Shown piece after piece: positions 45,425 to 55,013 of a stretch of 64,000 nt of DNA. The stretch is from Flammeovirgaceae bacterium UBA6059 (GTDB lineage Bacteria; Bacteroidota; Bacteroidia; Cytophagales; Cyclobacteriaceae), in the NCBI GenBank assembly GCA_002435755.1, contig DIYH01000030.1:212071-276070 (forward strand), written 5' to 3'. Below the pieces are notes generated by a model. That model worked only from the letters and a program-made list of their open reading frames with translations, was not told the origin of the DNA and did not search any database. How positions within the stretch are numbered: position 1 is the stretch's first letter; each line of letters opens with the position of its first letter. A program made the translations under genes and the position numbers.

Positions 45425-45945
45425 AGAAGGTAACAACTTTAGCAGTAGCACTATTTCTAGCCATTGGAGCAATGGCCCAGGGAGAAGTAGTCAGTAAGTA
45501 TTTTGACAGGTTCAGTGGTAATGAAGACTATGTCAAAGCATCGATCAGTAGCAAAATGTTTTCACTCTTTACTGAGCTGGAAGCCGGTAGCGAAGAAGAG
45601 CAAGAGTTCCTTGAAGCGATCAGCAAGCTCAAAGGCATGAAAGTGCTGTATGGTGACAGTGTCGCCAACTCTAGCAAGATGTACAAAGAAGGAATTTCGG
45701 ATGTACAAAAAGCAGGATTTGAGGAGTTGATGACGGTACTGGATGCAGAGGAAAATTTCCACTTTGCCATTAAAGAGAAGTCTGGTGTGATCTCAGAACT
45801 GATCATGGTATCCGGAGGTAAAAAAGGTTTTGGCATCATGAGCCTATACGGTGAGATCGATCTCAAGAACATCTCCAGGATTGCGCGAAACATGAATGTG
45901 CAGGGGCTTTCAGGGCTGGATAAACTCGACGATTCTGAGAACTAA
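45421..45945 (+). CDS. DUF4252 secreted protein
   Basis: 174 residues with signal peptide (ending AMAQ). The body (VVSKYFDRFSGNEDYVKASISSKMFSLFTEL, MKVLYGDSVANSSKMYKEG, FHFAIKEKSGVISELIMVSGGKKGFGIMSLYGEIDLKNISRIARNM) is DUF4252, common in Bacteroidota and often encoded with ECF sigma factors. Function unknown, presumably envelope stress. It overlaps the anti-sigma gene by ATGA. Confidence 0.85.
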   Translation: MKKVTTLAVALFLAIGAMAQGEVVSKYFDRFSGNEDYVKASISSKMFSLFTELEAGSEEEQEFLEAISKLKGMKVLYGDSVANSSKMYKEGISDVQKAGFEELMTVLDAEENFHFAIKEKSGVISELIMVSGGKKGFGIMSLYGEIDLKNISRIARNMNVQGLSGLDKLDDSEN

Positions 45946-45952
45946 GAGGCAA

Positions 45953-46095
45953 GAATGTCAATGCCGTTCTATATCGATATGACATTCATCCTTTAATCCG
46001 CCCTTGCAGTCACTCCCTTTAGGGAGTCCTTGGCCTACATGGACTTAAGCCCCCAAAAGTTGGGAAATAGATTCCCAAAGGGAATGACTTCTAAG
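45953..46095. other. Spacer with several inverted repeats
   Basis: GAATGTCA (45953-45960) can pair with TGACATTC (45980-45987); ACTCCCT (46012-46018) with AGGGAGT (46021-46027); TTGGGAA (46060-46066) with TTCCCAA (46072-46078). They lie between the two DUF4252-type genes, and may attenuate or process the transcript. No T-run terminates them. Confidence 0.4.
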
Positions 46096-46181
46096 GGTAG
46101 ATAGGAGATAAAACCGTTTGTTGTTTCATCTCTATTTCAGAAAAACTCATTTGCTAACAATGACAAGAATCTAAAAACAAC

Positions 46182-46679
46182 ATGGCGAAGGTCAAATCGC
46201 TCAAAATATTTATCATCATTATAGGGCTAGTCCAGCCCCTTTTCGGACAGGAAAGCATCTTTAAGGACTATGCAGAGGAGCACAACAAGCGCAGTTATTG
46301 TCTGTACCCCAGCACACTGCGCATGATCAATCTTCAGAAAAACGAGGCATTTGATGACATGGCTTCTTCCTTTGAGAAGTTCCTCATCTATGAGCTGGAC
46401 TCGATTTCTGCCTCCAATCGATCCTTCAACAGCATGCTTTCTTCCTATAAAGAAGAAGGCTTTGAAGAATACCTGACCATTATCGGGGCAGGCAACTACA
46501 CCACAGTGCTCGGCGAGGAAAAACGCGTCAACGAGATGGTCGGCGTATTCGGTATTGAAAATCAGATGTTCGCTTTCTTCCTCCGTGGCAATATCGCCTG
46601 GCAGAAGATCCCGACGTTGGTCAATACCCTATCGGAAAATGATTTGTTCAACGTACTCGACATGCGCCAATGGGAATGA
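46182..46679 (+). CDS. DUF4252-like secreted protein, second copy
   Basis: 165 residues with a signal peptide (ending LFGQ). The pattern RSYCLYPSTLRMINLQKNEAFDDMASSFEKFLIYELDS, then YKEEGFEEYLTIIGAGNYTTVLGEEKRVNEMVGVFG resembles the other DUF4252 protein but is shorter and more diverged. It overlaps the start of the ABC ATPase gene by 10 bases, tying the sigma locus to the exporter. Confidence 0.65.
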   Translation: MAKVKSLKIFIIIIGLVQPLFGQESIFKDYAEEHNKRSYCLYPSTLRMINLQKNEAFDDMASSFEKFLIYELDSISASNRSFNSMLSSYKEEGFEEYLTIIGAGNYTTVLGEEKRVNEMVGVFGIENQMFAFFLRGNIAWQKIPTLVNTLSENDLFNVLDMRQWE

Positions 46680-47566
46680 TACTTGAGGTCAAAGAACTGA
46701 CCAAGCACTTTGGTAAGATCCAGGCGGTCAATGGACTGAATCTGACCATCACTAGCGGAATGGTCTATGGTTTGCTCGGCCCAAATGGCAGTGGCAAAAC
46801 AACAACATTGGGAATGTTGCTGGACGTGGTAGCGCCTACTTCTGGCAGCTATAGCTGGTTTGGAGGGAAACCCAACGTAGAGAGCCGTCAGCAAATTGGA
46901 GCGATCCTGGAGACACCTTGTTTCTACCCTTACCTGTCAGCTGTACAGAACTTGCGGATAGTTGCCCATATCAAGAAGGCCTCTACCAGCAGGATTGATG
47001 AGGTACTTGATCAGGTAGACCTATCGGAACGGAAAAATGACAAGTTCAAGAACTACAGTCTTGGTATGAAGCAGCGATTATCGATCGCGGCTGCACTATT
47101 AGCTGATCCACCAGTATTGATCCTCGACGAGCCAACGAATGGTTTGGATCCTCAAGGTATAGCTGAGATCAGGGAGTTGATCTCCAAAATTGCAAAACAG
47201 GGAAAGACGATTGTGCTAGCCAGTCATTTGCTGGATGAAGTGCAGAAAGTCTGTACAGATTTTTGCGTGCTGAAGAATGGCAACAAACTGCACGAAGGGC
47301 CAGTCAACGACATCCTCAATGAAACGAATACAGTGGAGATAGCTGCGGAGGATATGGAGTCGCTGACCATTTCGATTGCCGACTTTAGTGGAGCTACTAA
47401 AGTCAAAGCAGTGAATGGAAGCTTACAGCTTGAGTTGGGGCAAGACGCCACTTCCACTGATGTAAATCGATTCCTGTTCGATCGGGGCATAGTACTTAAG
47501 AAGCTAGTCACACAAACCAACTCATTGGAGCAGGAATTCCTTAAAATCCTGAGAGAAAATGGTTAG
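46670..47566 (+). CDS. ABC transporter ATP-binding protein
   Basis: 298 residues. Walker A GPNGSGKTT, signature YSLGMKQRLSIAAAL, Walker B PVLILDEPTNGLDP and H-loop ASHLLDEV are all intact. The C-terminal extension (about 215-298) is typical of DrrA/CcmA-like exporters of antibiotics or lipids. Overlaps the permease gene by 8 bases. Substrate unknown. Confidence 0.93.
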   Translation: MGMILEVKELTKHFGKIQAVNGLNLTITSGMVYGLLGPNGSGKTTTLGMLLDVVAPTSGSYSWFGGKPNVESRQQIGAILETPCFYPYLSAVQNLRIVAHIKKASTSRIDEVLDQVDLSERKNDKFKNYSLGMKQRLSIAAALLADPPVLILDEPTNGLDPQGIAEIRELISKIAKQGKTIVLASHLLDEVQKVCTDFCVLKNGNKLHEGPVNDILNETNTVEIAAEDMESLTISIADFSGATKVKAVNGSLQLELGQDATSTDVNRFLFDRGIVLKKLVTQTNSLEQEFLKILRENG

Positions 47567-48386
47567 AGCATTTCAATTAGAATGGCTAAAACTGAGGAAT
47601 TACAGGGTCTTTTGGATCCTGGTGGCCATGTATCTAGTCGCGTTGTTTTTCGCGACCTCCTCATTAATGTTCTTCCTCAATTGGTTGAAATCTGTCGGTG
47701 CAGATTTGGACGGTATAGATCCGACGATCATACCGATTTACGACTTTCCCGACATCTGGCAAAACACGACCTATCTGGCCTCCTTTCTGAAGGTGCTATT
47801 AGGCTTCATCGTCATTATCTCTGTGAATAATGACCTGAGCTACAACATGCTCCGCCAGAACGTCATTGACGGCATCAGCAAGCGTGAGTTCATCATTAGC
47901 AAGATGGCGTTGATCATGTTCCTTGCAGCTGTGAGTTCAGGTTTTGTTTTTCTTGCCGGCCTGATCAACGGGTCCATTTATTCGCATACAGGTGGCATGT
48001 CTCAAATGTTCAATGAGATAGAGTTCATATTTGGGTATTTCTACGATATTGTTGTGTATTGTACGCTGGCATTTTTGGTGGCATTGCTAATTAAGAAGTC
48101 AGGTTTTGCGATCATCTCGCTCTTCCTTTACACGATTATGTTTGAGCCTATCCTGGTTGCCATGCTTGAGAATGCAGAATATTTCGATGGTACCATATGG
48201 CAAGCGATAGCGCCATTTTTCCCCATAAGTGCCATCAACGATTTAATCCATATACCTTTTGGAAGGTATGTCTTCCAGGAAATCACAGACTACATACCGC
48301 TCAGCGCATTAGCCATTAGCACGGTTTGGTTGGCTATCTACATCTCGGCGATTTATTATCGATTAGCCAAGAGGGATTTGAAATAA
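47559..48386 (+). CDS. ABC transporter permease (ABC-2 type)
   Basis: 275 residues with six TM segments (for example LVAMYLVALFFATSSLMFFL, FLKVLLGFIVIISV, MALIMFLAAVSSGFVFLAGL, LAFLVALLIKKSGFAIISLFLYTI). It forms the partner of the ATPase. The presence of ECF sigma and DUF4252 genes upstream suggests an envelope-stress-linked exporter. Ends the operon. Confidence 0.88.
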   Translation: MVRAFQLEWLKLRNYRVFWILVAMYLVALFFATSSLMFFLNWLKSVGADLDGIDPTIIPIYDFPDIWQNTTYLASFLKVLLGFIVIISVNNDLSYNMLRQNVIDGISKREFIISKMALIMFLAAVSSGFVFLAGLINGSIYSHTGGMSQMFNEIEFIFGYFYDIVVYCTLAFLVALLIKKSGFAIISLFLYTIMFEPILVAMLENAEYFDGTIWQAIAPFFPISAINDLIHIPFGRYVFQEITDYIPLSALAISTVWLAIYISAIYYRLAKRDLK

Positions 48387-48505
48387 TATAAATGGTCATT
48401 TCCGAAGAATTGGAGTCAACTTTCTCATTGACTTCAATTCTGTCGGGAATCTCATCCGCGTAATGGTCTATTCTGTAGCTTTAAGTCAAACTACAGAAAC
48501 TACTT

Positions 48506-49492
48506 ATGCCCTACCCTGTCATTGACCTTCATTGCGATCTACTCGCCTACCTAAATGGTATTGAAAATGCCGACCCGATGCGAAAAGATGATTTGGGTTG
48601 TTCATTCCCCGCCTTAAACGAAGGTAATGTCAAACTCCAGGTATTGGCGATTTATACTCCAACCAAGAAGGGCAGTTCTGAGATGGGCCTGAGCCAAAGT
48701 AGGATTTACAAAGAGCTATTCAAGAACTATCCAGACCAGGTGATACAAGCCAGCGCGAAGAACATATCAAGTCTAAGCGATTCTCCGAAGATTGGTGTCG
48801 TTGCTGCGATTGAGAGTGCCTCTGGTTTTTGCGAAGAGGACGAACGTCTCGACAAAGGTTTTGAAAAGCTGGAAGAAATTATACGCAATACTGAAAGGGT
48901 CCTTTACATCAGTATCACCCATCATGATGAAAACCGCTTTGGCGGTGGTAACTACAGCAAATCAGGATTGAAGGATGACGGTAGGGCATTATTAGACTAC
49001 ATCAGCGGACGCAAAATATGTATCGACTTTTCACACACAAGCGATGCATTGGCCAGAGGGATTCTGGAGCACATTGATAAGCACAGCCTGGACATCCAGG
49101 TTATTGCAAGTCACTCTAACTATCGACCCGTTTTTGATCACTTGCGAAATCTACCTGATGATGTAGCCAAAGAGATCATCAGAAGAGATGGTATCATCGG
49201 GGTGAATTTCCTCAGGGCCTTTCTCAATGACGATGAGTCTGACGCCATATACGCTCATATCCAATATGGGCTTGAACTAGGAGGTGAAGATGCAGTCTGC
49301 CTGGGTGCAGATTATTTCTTTACTGGTCAACACCCTGACCAAAGTAGAATGCCATTCTATCATAATGGATACGAGAGCGCCACCTGTTATCCGGCAATCC
49401 TCGATGAAGTAAGCAAGAGATTCTCGGTAGAGGTTGCCGAGAAGTTGAGTTACCACAATGCGATCTCATTAATCGAAAGGACATGGGCTTAG
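48506..49492 (+). CDS. Membrane dipeptidase (M19, renal-dipeptidase-like)
   Basis: 328 residues, no signal peptide. The metal site HxD is seen at VIDLHCDLLAYL, then VAAIESASGF, ISITHHDENRFGGGN, ICIDFSHTSDA, VIASHSNYRPV and LGADYFFTG, matching the His/Asp/Glu zinc ligands of peptidase M19. It hydrolyses dipeptides, including D-amino acid ones. The gene stands alone. Confidence 0.9.
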   Translation: MPYPVIDLHCDLLAYLNGIENADPMRKDDLGCSFPALNEGNVKLQVLAIYTPTKKGSSEMGLSQSRIYKELFKNYPDQVIQASAKNISSLSDSPKIGVVAAIESASGFCEEDERLDKGFEKLEEIIRNTERVLYISITHHDENRFGGGNYSKSGLKDDGRALLDYISGRKICIDFSHTSDALARGILEHIDKHSLDIQVIASHSNYRPVFDHLRNLPDDVAKEIIRRDGIIGVNFLRAFLNDDESDAIYAHIQYGLELGGEDAVCLGADYFFTGQHPDQSRMPFYHNGYESATCYPAILDEVSKRFSVEVAEKLSYHNAISLIERTWA

Positions 49493-49520
49493 CAATCATT
49501 CTTGTGCTGGAATTCAATTA

Positions 49521-50810
49521 ATGCCTGACAAACATTCCATAGCATCCGATAACGAGGTGTCTACTAAAGTTGAGCACCTGTTTAGACATGAATATGGAAA
49601 ACTGGTCTCTGCACTGACCAATACTTTCGGGACGTCCAATATCCAGCTTGCTGAAGATGTGGTCCAGGAATCAATGATGGAAGCGTTGCAACAATGGACA
49701 TACTCAGGAGAACCTGAAAACCCTGTAGGATGGATCTATAAAGTGGCTAAGTACAAGGCCATTAATGTTATCAATCAAGATCAACTCAGAAAAAAGCACA
49801 AATTACTGATCTCGGGGGAACTAAATAGCGATGAAACAGGGTCAATAGAATTGAATTTCGACAATGCGGCCATTGTGGATGACCAGTTAAGGATGATTTT
49901 CACCTGCTGCCATCTATGTATTTCCAGTGATTCACAAGTGGCGCTTACCTTGAAAACACTTTGTGGATTTAGTATCCCAGAGATCGCCAAGGCATTCATC
50001 ACCAATGAAGAGAATATCAACAAAAGGCTGGTAAGAGCCAGAAAAAGTATTCGAGAGGCTAACGTTCATTTTGAAGTGCCATCCGGTGACGAATTAAGGT
50101 CAAGGCTGGATAGTGTACTTGAAGTAATCTACTTAATGTTCAATGAAGGTTACCAAGCGTCAACAGGCATGGCGCCAATCAGGTATGAGCTCTGTCATGA
50201 AGCGATAAGATTGGGAGAATTGATGATTTCTGATGACAGGCTGAACCGAGTTTCTCAATTGCCAGCACTTCTCGCATTGATGTATTTTAACGCTTCAAGG
50301 TTTTCCGCCAGGATAAATGATAAAGGTGTTTTTGTAGAGTTAGAGCAGCAGGACAGAAATGAATGGGATGAAAGTTTAATCAGTCGCGGCTTTCATTATC
50401 TGAACTTATCCACGCTTCATGATGAGCTGTCTGAGTACCATATTTTGGCCACTATTTCCGGGCATTATTGCACAGCCAAGCACAACGCCGATATAGATTG
50501 GAAGAGCGTCCTAAACCTACACGATAGTTTAATTGCAATAAGCGATACCCCAATCAAAAGACTCAACAGAGCTGTGGTACTCTCTAAAACGGCGGATGCC
50601 GCGACAGCATTAAGGGAAATCAAGGCAATGCCAGACAAATCTGTCCTCCAAACTTACATACCATATCACAGTGTCAAAGCAGAACTATACAAACAAACGG
50701 GTGACTTAGCTAAGGCTATGGAATCGTTGGAAATGGCACTTCATCTTTCTCCTTCGGAACCTATACGATTGAGCTTATTGGCAAAACTTGAAGATTTAAT
50801 TCATTATTAA
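49521..50810 (+). CDS. ECF42-type RNA polymerase sigma factor with C-terminal extension (DUF6596)
   Basis: 429 residues. Sigma-2: FRHEYGKLVSALTNTFGTSNIQLAEDVVQESMMEALQQW. Sigma-4-like: FTCCHLCISSDSQVALTLKTLCGFSIPEIAKAFITNEENINKRLVRARKSIREA. A long helical DUF6596/TPR-like tail follows (LFNEGYQASTGMAPIRYELCHEAIRLGELM, ending in TGDLAKAMESLEMALHLSPSEP). ECF42 sigma factors are associated with a DGPF-domain gene, and one lies just downstream (50923). The tail replaces an anti-sigma factor. Confidence 0.9.
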   Translation: MPDKHSIASDNEVSTKVEHLFRHEYGKLVSALTNTFGTSNIQLAEDVVQESMMEALQQWTYSGEPENPVGWIYKVAKYKAINVINQDQLRKKHKLLISGELNSDETGSIELNFDNAAIVDDQLRMIFTCCHLCISSDSQVALTLKTLCGFSIPEIAKAFITNEENINKRLVRARKSIREANVHFEVPSGDELRSRLDSVLEVIYLMFNEGYQASTGMAPIRYELCHEAIRLGELMISDDRLNRVSQLPALLALMYFNASRFSARINDKGVFVELEQQDRNEWDESLISRGFHYLNLSTLHDELSEYHILATISGHYCTAKHNADIDWKSVLNLHDSLIAISDTPIKRLNRAVVLSKTADAATALREIKAMPDKSVLQTYIPYHSVKAELYKQTGDLAKAMESLEMALHLSPSEPIRLSLLAKLEDLIHY

Positions 50811-50922
50811 CTTATTGAATATCAGCAGCATATAACTATTTTCAATTTTTCATAAGCTAGTAATGTCCCTTTTTGCAGCGCTCGCTTGACTAAGAGGCAT
50901 AATTCAAACCTTAAAAAAAATC

Positions 50923-51282
50923 ATGAAAGAATTTATGCTATTTATCAGAACGAATGGGGATCACATCGCCCACATGTCTCCAGAAGAGCAGCAAGCTCAT
51001 ATCCAAAAGGTGGCGAAATACATCGGCAGCTTGACAGAATCAGGCAAGCTAAAGGGAGCTCAGCCCATTGAGACTGGTGGCGCCATTATTCGTGGTAACG
51101 GAGGTGCGTTTAAAGATGGTCCATTTAATGAGTCGAAAGAGATCATCACCGGCTATTTTCATATTCAGGCGGAAAGCTTAGTGGAAGCCAAGGAAATCGC
51201 AAAGGCCAATCCAATTTTTGAAGAAAAGGCTGACATTATGATCGAGATCAGGCCCATCAAGAGTGTAGAAGGAATCAACTAA
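50923..51282 (+). CDS. YCII/DGPF-domain protein
   Basis: 119 residues. The dimeric alpha-beta barrel fold is seen in EFMLFIRTNGDHIAHMSPEEQQAHIQKVAKYIGSL, with the DGPF motif in GAFKDGPFNESKEIITGYFHIQAESL. ECF42 loci carry this family; its action is unknown, perhaps ligand or epoxide binding. Cotranscription with the sigma gene is likely (112-bp spacer). Confidence 0.9.
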   Translation: MKEFMLFIRTNGDHIAHMSPEEQQAHIQKVAKYIGSLTESGKLKGAQPIETGGAIIRGNGGAFKDGPFNESKEIITGYFHIQAESLVEAKEIAKANPIFEEKADIMIEIRPIKSVEGIN

Positions 51283-51294
51283 CTCGAGTCACTC

Positions 51295-51492
51295 ATGAAT
51301 AGTAATGAAACAGCCTATGGTGGTCATTGCGCGTTTGCAGTGAGCACTGGTAAAACGGACGTCAAGGGTGAAAAGAGTACGTTGACTGTTGATGGAACCA
51401 CATACTCTTTTTCAAATCCCATTGCCAAATTTCTATTTCGCGTACTCCCCAATCGGATTGAGAAAGCGAATGCGGTATGGGAATCAAAATAA
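51295..51492 (+). CDS. Small YHS-domain-like protein
   Basis: 65 residues. YGGHCAFAVSTGKTDVKGEKSTLTVDGTTYSFSNPIAKFLFRVLPNRIEKANAVWES resembles the second half of YHS-domain proteins (GGxCAxAVSxGK..., then TYLFSN). Length is short but the domain is complete in itself. It follows the DGPF gene by 12 bp. Role unknown; possibly metal binding. Confidence 0.6.
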   Translation: MNSNETAYGGHCAFAVSTGKTDVKGEKSTLTVDGTTYSFSNPIAKFLFRVLPNRIEKANAVWESK

Positions 51493-51820
51493 GTGGATTG
51501 AAATAGGAGCCATTCCATTGTCCATTCAGTATAATGGCAACATCGTGTGGCTCCTTTCAATAGGCTTATCCTTCAAAAAACTCTGAAGTACCGCTGAGGG
51601 GGTGTGATAAGCATCCCTCCAATTTCAGCTCAAGAGAACTGACCAAATCACATTCTGTATCATTCTGGAAACGGTTCAAAGGACTCAGCGCAATCGTATC
51701 TCAATTAGGAGTTAACGGTGCTTTTCTCAAGCCACGGTAGACTAATTGGAGATCTGCTCTGAGCAGAAGCAACCTTTCAGCCAAAATTCTCATCATAACA
51801 GCAGGCAAAAAGTCAAACTC
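51493..51820. other. Spacer with a long stem-loop
   Basis: 328 bases. TTGAAATAGGAGCCA (51498-51512) nearly mirrors TGGCTCCTTTCAA (51548-51560), with an inner CCATT/AATGG pair, directly after the YHS-like gene: likely a terminator-like or REP-like structure. The remainder holds no supported gene. Confidence 0.45.
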
Positions 51821-54235
51821 ATGATAAGGAACTACCTGCGCGTTTTTACTCAAAATTTGAGACGTCATCCAGTCTTCTCTCTTCTCAGCATTCTTGGTCT
51901 CAGCCTTGGCATTGGCATAAGTTATATTGTTGCTCTCTATACGATGGACGAACTATCGTACGACCAATTTCATAGAGATTCGGATCGAATTTATCGCATC
52001 GGTATTCAGGGGGTCTTATCAGGAAATGAGTTTGTTGGTGTCACAAGCTGTGCACCCCTATCCAAAGCGCTCAATGAAGAAGTACCAGGGGTAGAGTTAA
52101 GCATAAGACTTGGCCAACGAGGCAGTTTTCTGATCCATCAAGCAAATCAGGCCATAGCTGAAAACGATGTATTGCTCTCAGATCCGGAGTTCTTCGAATT
52201 CTGGGATTTTGCATTGCTTGCCGGGGATGCCCGAACAGCCCTATCCGGTGAAAAGAGAATAATTCTAACTGAAACGCTAGCAGCGAAGTACTTCCCAGAT
52301 CTGACATACTCTGATGTAATTGGACAGACACTCCTTATCGGCAATGGTAAAGAGTCTCATCAGGTAACAGGCGTCATGGAAGACACACCAAAAAACTCTC
52401 ATTTCACTTTTCCTCTGATCCTGTCCATGGACTCCTGGGACTATAGTCGTGACCTGCAATGGACGAGTAACAGTCTCTATACCTATTTCAAGATTGCGCC
52501 AGCTACTTCAGTCAATCAAATTGAGGAGAGTCTTGATCAGTTGATCACCAAATATGTCGGGCCAGAAATACAACAGTACCTAGGCATTTCTCTGGAGGAG
52601 TTCAGAGCAGGAGGAGGTGCTTACGGCTACTTTGCTCAACCACTCTCTGATATCCATTTGCACTCTCACTATGAGGGTGAGATGCAGGCCAATGGAGATA
52701 TGCAAAACTTGATCATATTCGGTATTGTCGGCATTTTCGTCCTCCTGATTGCTGGAATCAATTTCGTTAATCTCTCAACCGCGCGTGCCACTGATAGAGC
52801 CAAAGAAGTGGGGATTAGGAAGGCTATAGGAGCACAGAAATCACAGTTGATTCTACAGCACATGTTGGAGTCATTTAGCTATTGCCTGATTGCAGGAATT
52901 ATCGCGCTTGTGGGTGTGGCTCTGAGCCTTGACTTTTTCAATCATATACTCGACAAAGAGTTTGTGGTGAGTGATCTTATTGCCACGCCTTATATTTTTT
53001 ACTTCCTTCTATTTATTCTACTGGTAAGTATTCTGTCAGGGGTATACCCTTCATTGATTCTTAGTTCTTTCCAGCCTGTCAAGATATTAAAAGGGCTCGC
53101 CTCAGATGATAAATCCAGTAAGCTCAATCCCAGAAACCTAATGGTCGGCTTTCAATTTGCCCTTACTACCCTGGCAATCGTGCTAACCATCACCGTCTTC
53201 AAACAGCTCGAGATGATGAGGAACAAAAACCTCGGTTTTGAAAAGGATCAGCTTATAGTCATCTACAATGCGCGCGGGCTTAATGGCCAAAATACTTTTA
53301 AAAATGCGTTGCTCTCCTTACCAGAAATTGAGAGTGTAAGCATGACGAACGGCTACCCACCTCAAATCGATAACAATTCGGTTTCCCGCGTAAGCGATAC
53401 ACAGGAAGATCACCTTTTTTGGCAGTACAGTACTGATGTAGATCATCTTGAAACGTTTGGATTCGAGCTGATAGAAGGTAGGTTTTTCGAAGATGCATCA
53501 CTGGACTCAAACGCTGTGGTCATGAATCGAGCGGCGATGAAGCTAGCCGGTTGGGAGTCAATAGATGGAAAGAGGTTGGAAGAGTTTGAAGAGAATGGCA
53601 TTAATAGCTATTACCATGTTGTTGGAGTAGTGGAAGACTTTCACTTCCAGAATTTTAGGGCTCCAATTCAACCAATTGTGATGTATTGTTCAGAAAGAGG
53701 GCGTTTCGTTACAGCCAAGCTGTCTACCAGTGACATAATGGGTACTGTTGCTAAGATCGAATCCTTTTGGGCTGAACACTCAGGAGGCAAACCGTTCGAT
53801 TACAATTTTGTCGATAGTCAATTTGATCAACTCTTTGATTCGGAAAGAAGGTTGGCTGAGTTAACTTCCATTTTAACCCTCTTGACCATTATTACAGCTT
53901 CATTAGGCCTTTTTGGATTGGCAGCTTTTGTAGCCAGAAGCCGTCGCAAAGAGTTTAGTATTCGCAAAGTATTAGGCGCATCTACGATAAAGGTGGTTGT
54001 GCTTCAATTCCGTTATTTCCTAACGATTGCTGCGTTTGGACTGATGGTAGCTATTCCGGTCAGTTACAGGCTTGTTCAGACCTGGCTCAATGAGTTTGAA
54101 TATCGAATCGCCAACGACTGGACCATTTATATCGGCACGATCCTTTCAGTGTTAGCCTTAATCATGATTACTGTGGGTTATCAATCGTATAAAGCTTCGG
54201 TTACACCGATTACCAGGGTTTTGAGGGAAGAATAA
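51821..54235 (+). CDS. FtsX/MacB-type ABC transporter permease
   Basis: 804 residues from the ATG at 51821; the 25 preceding codons of the longer frame look non-coding. Layout: TM, MacB-like periplasmic domain (about 45-290), three TMs and a loop ending KVVKILKG-like, a second periplasmic domain (about 450-660), then three TMs. Signature: NLSTARATDRAKEVGIRKAIGAQKSQLI and RRKEFSIRKVLGAS. The Bacteroidota antimicrobial-peptide-type family. No ATPase adjoins it. Confidence 0.92.
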   Translation: MIRNYLRVFTQNLRRHPVFSLLSILGLSLGIGISYIVALYTMDELSYDQFHRDSDRIYRIGIQGVLSGNEFVGVTSCAPLSKALNEEVPGVELSIRLGQRGSFLIHQANQAIAENDVLLSDPEFFEFWDFALLAGDARTALSGEKRIILTETLAAKYFPDLTYSDVIGQTLLIGNGKESHQVTGVMEDTPKNSHFTFPLILSMDSWDYSRDLQWTSNSLYTYFKIAPATSVNQIEESLDQLITKYVGPEIQQYLGISLEEFRAGGGAYGYFAQPLSDIHLHSHYEGEMQANGDMQNLIIFGIVGIFVLLIAGINFVNLSTARATDRAKEVGIRKAIGAQKSQLILQHMLESFSYCLIAGIIALVGVALSLDFFNHILDKEFVVSDLIATPYIFYFLLFILLVSILSGVYPSLILSSFQPVKILKGLASDDKSSKLNPRNLMVGFQFALTTLAIVLTITVFKQLEMMRNKNLGFEKDQLIVIYNARGLNGQNTFKNALLSLPEIESVSMTNGYPPQIDNNSVSRVSDTQEDHLFWQYSTDVDHLETFGFELIEGRFFEDASLDSNAVVMNRAAMKLAGWESIDGKRLEEFEENGINSYYHVVGVVEDFHFQNFRAPIQPIVMYCSERGRFVTAKLSTSDIMGTVAKIESFWAEHSGGKPFDYNFVDSQFDQLFDSERRLAELTSILTLLTIITASLGLFGLAAFVARSRRKEFSIRKVLGASTIKVVVLQFRYFLTIAAFGLMVAIPVSYRLVQTWLNEFEYRIANDWTIYIGTILSVLALIMITVGYQSYKASVTPITRVLREE

Positions 54236-54341
54236 TCCTCATATGATACTTTGGGGATCTCTCTAATAGCTATAATGAAACCGATTCATTTCAGTAGTCT
54301 GGAATTTATATTCGGGATCGCTTGTTAATAGGCAGTAACCC

Positions 54342-54836
54342 ATGAGCTACAGCCCAAAAGACGGATTTCCCTATTATTTTGACTTGGTCAATGAGATTGA
54401 CCTTTTGCCTCTCTTTGAGCCGGCATCTACTCTGAGCTTTTTTAAGTCTATTTCTAAAGAAAAGGCTGCTTATCGATATGAACCTTCAAAATGGAGTATC
54501 AAACAAGTTGTTGGGCATATTACGGATCACGAACGGATCAAGATGTACCGAGCATTCCTGTTAAGCAGAAACGAGAAGACAGAGTTATGGGGCTATGATC
54601 AAAACAAACTTGTAGAAAACAGTCGCTTTGATGAATTATCGATAGACTACCTGATCAATGATTATCATAAAGTGCGACAAGCATCTATAAGCTTCATTGA
54701 TAGTTTGTCCGAAGCTCAATTCAAGATCATCGGAAATGCCCGACAATATGAGATTACACTTGAAGATTTCCTTAAATCAATCATAGGCCATGAAGAGCAT
54801 CACGTTAGAATAATCAAGGAGCGATATGTGCGCTAA
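54342..54836 (+). CDS. DinB-family protein
   Basis: 164 residues. Four-helix DinB fold with the metal-site His triad: KQVVGHITDHERIKMYRAFLLS and SIIGHEEHHVRIIKE. Such proteins are thiol-dependent or metalloenzymes of uncertain function, often induced by damage. It stands alone between two permease genes. Confidence 0.88.
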   Translation: MSYSPKDGFPYYFDLVNEIDLLPLFEPASTLSFFKSISKEKAAYRYEPSKWSIKQVVGHITDHERIKMYRAFLLSRNEKTELWGYDQNKLVENSRFDELSIDYLINDYHKVRQASISFIDSLSEAQFKIIGNARQYEITLEDFLKSIIGHEEHHVRIIKERYVR

Positions 54837-55013
54837 GGTATCCTTTAATAGTTGTCTAAACCTTTGCGAAGTGCAGGTATAACAACTGTCTGCTATGCAC
54901 AGAGTGAGTTGGTCTATATGGCGTAATTGGTAAATCTGCCAGTATAAAAAAGCCATTTTCCATCTAATTATGGTCTAATTACTATTTTTAGCCGATACAA
55001 TGGTGGAGGTCAA

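Noticed and set aside
46012..46078. Two short inverted repeats as a possible CRISPR or REP unit
   Set aside because: Only single copies are seen and there is no repeat-spacer periodicity; treated as local hairpins.
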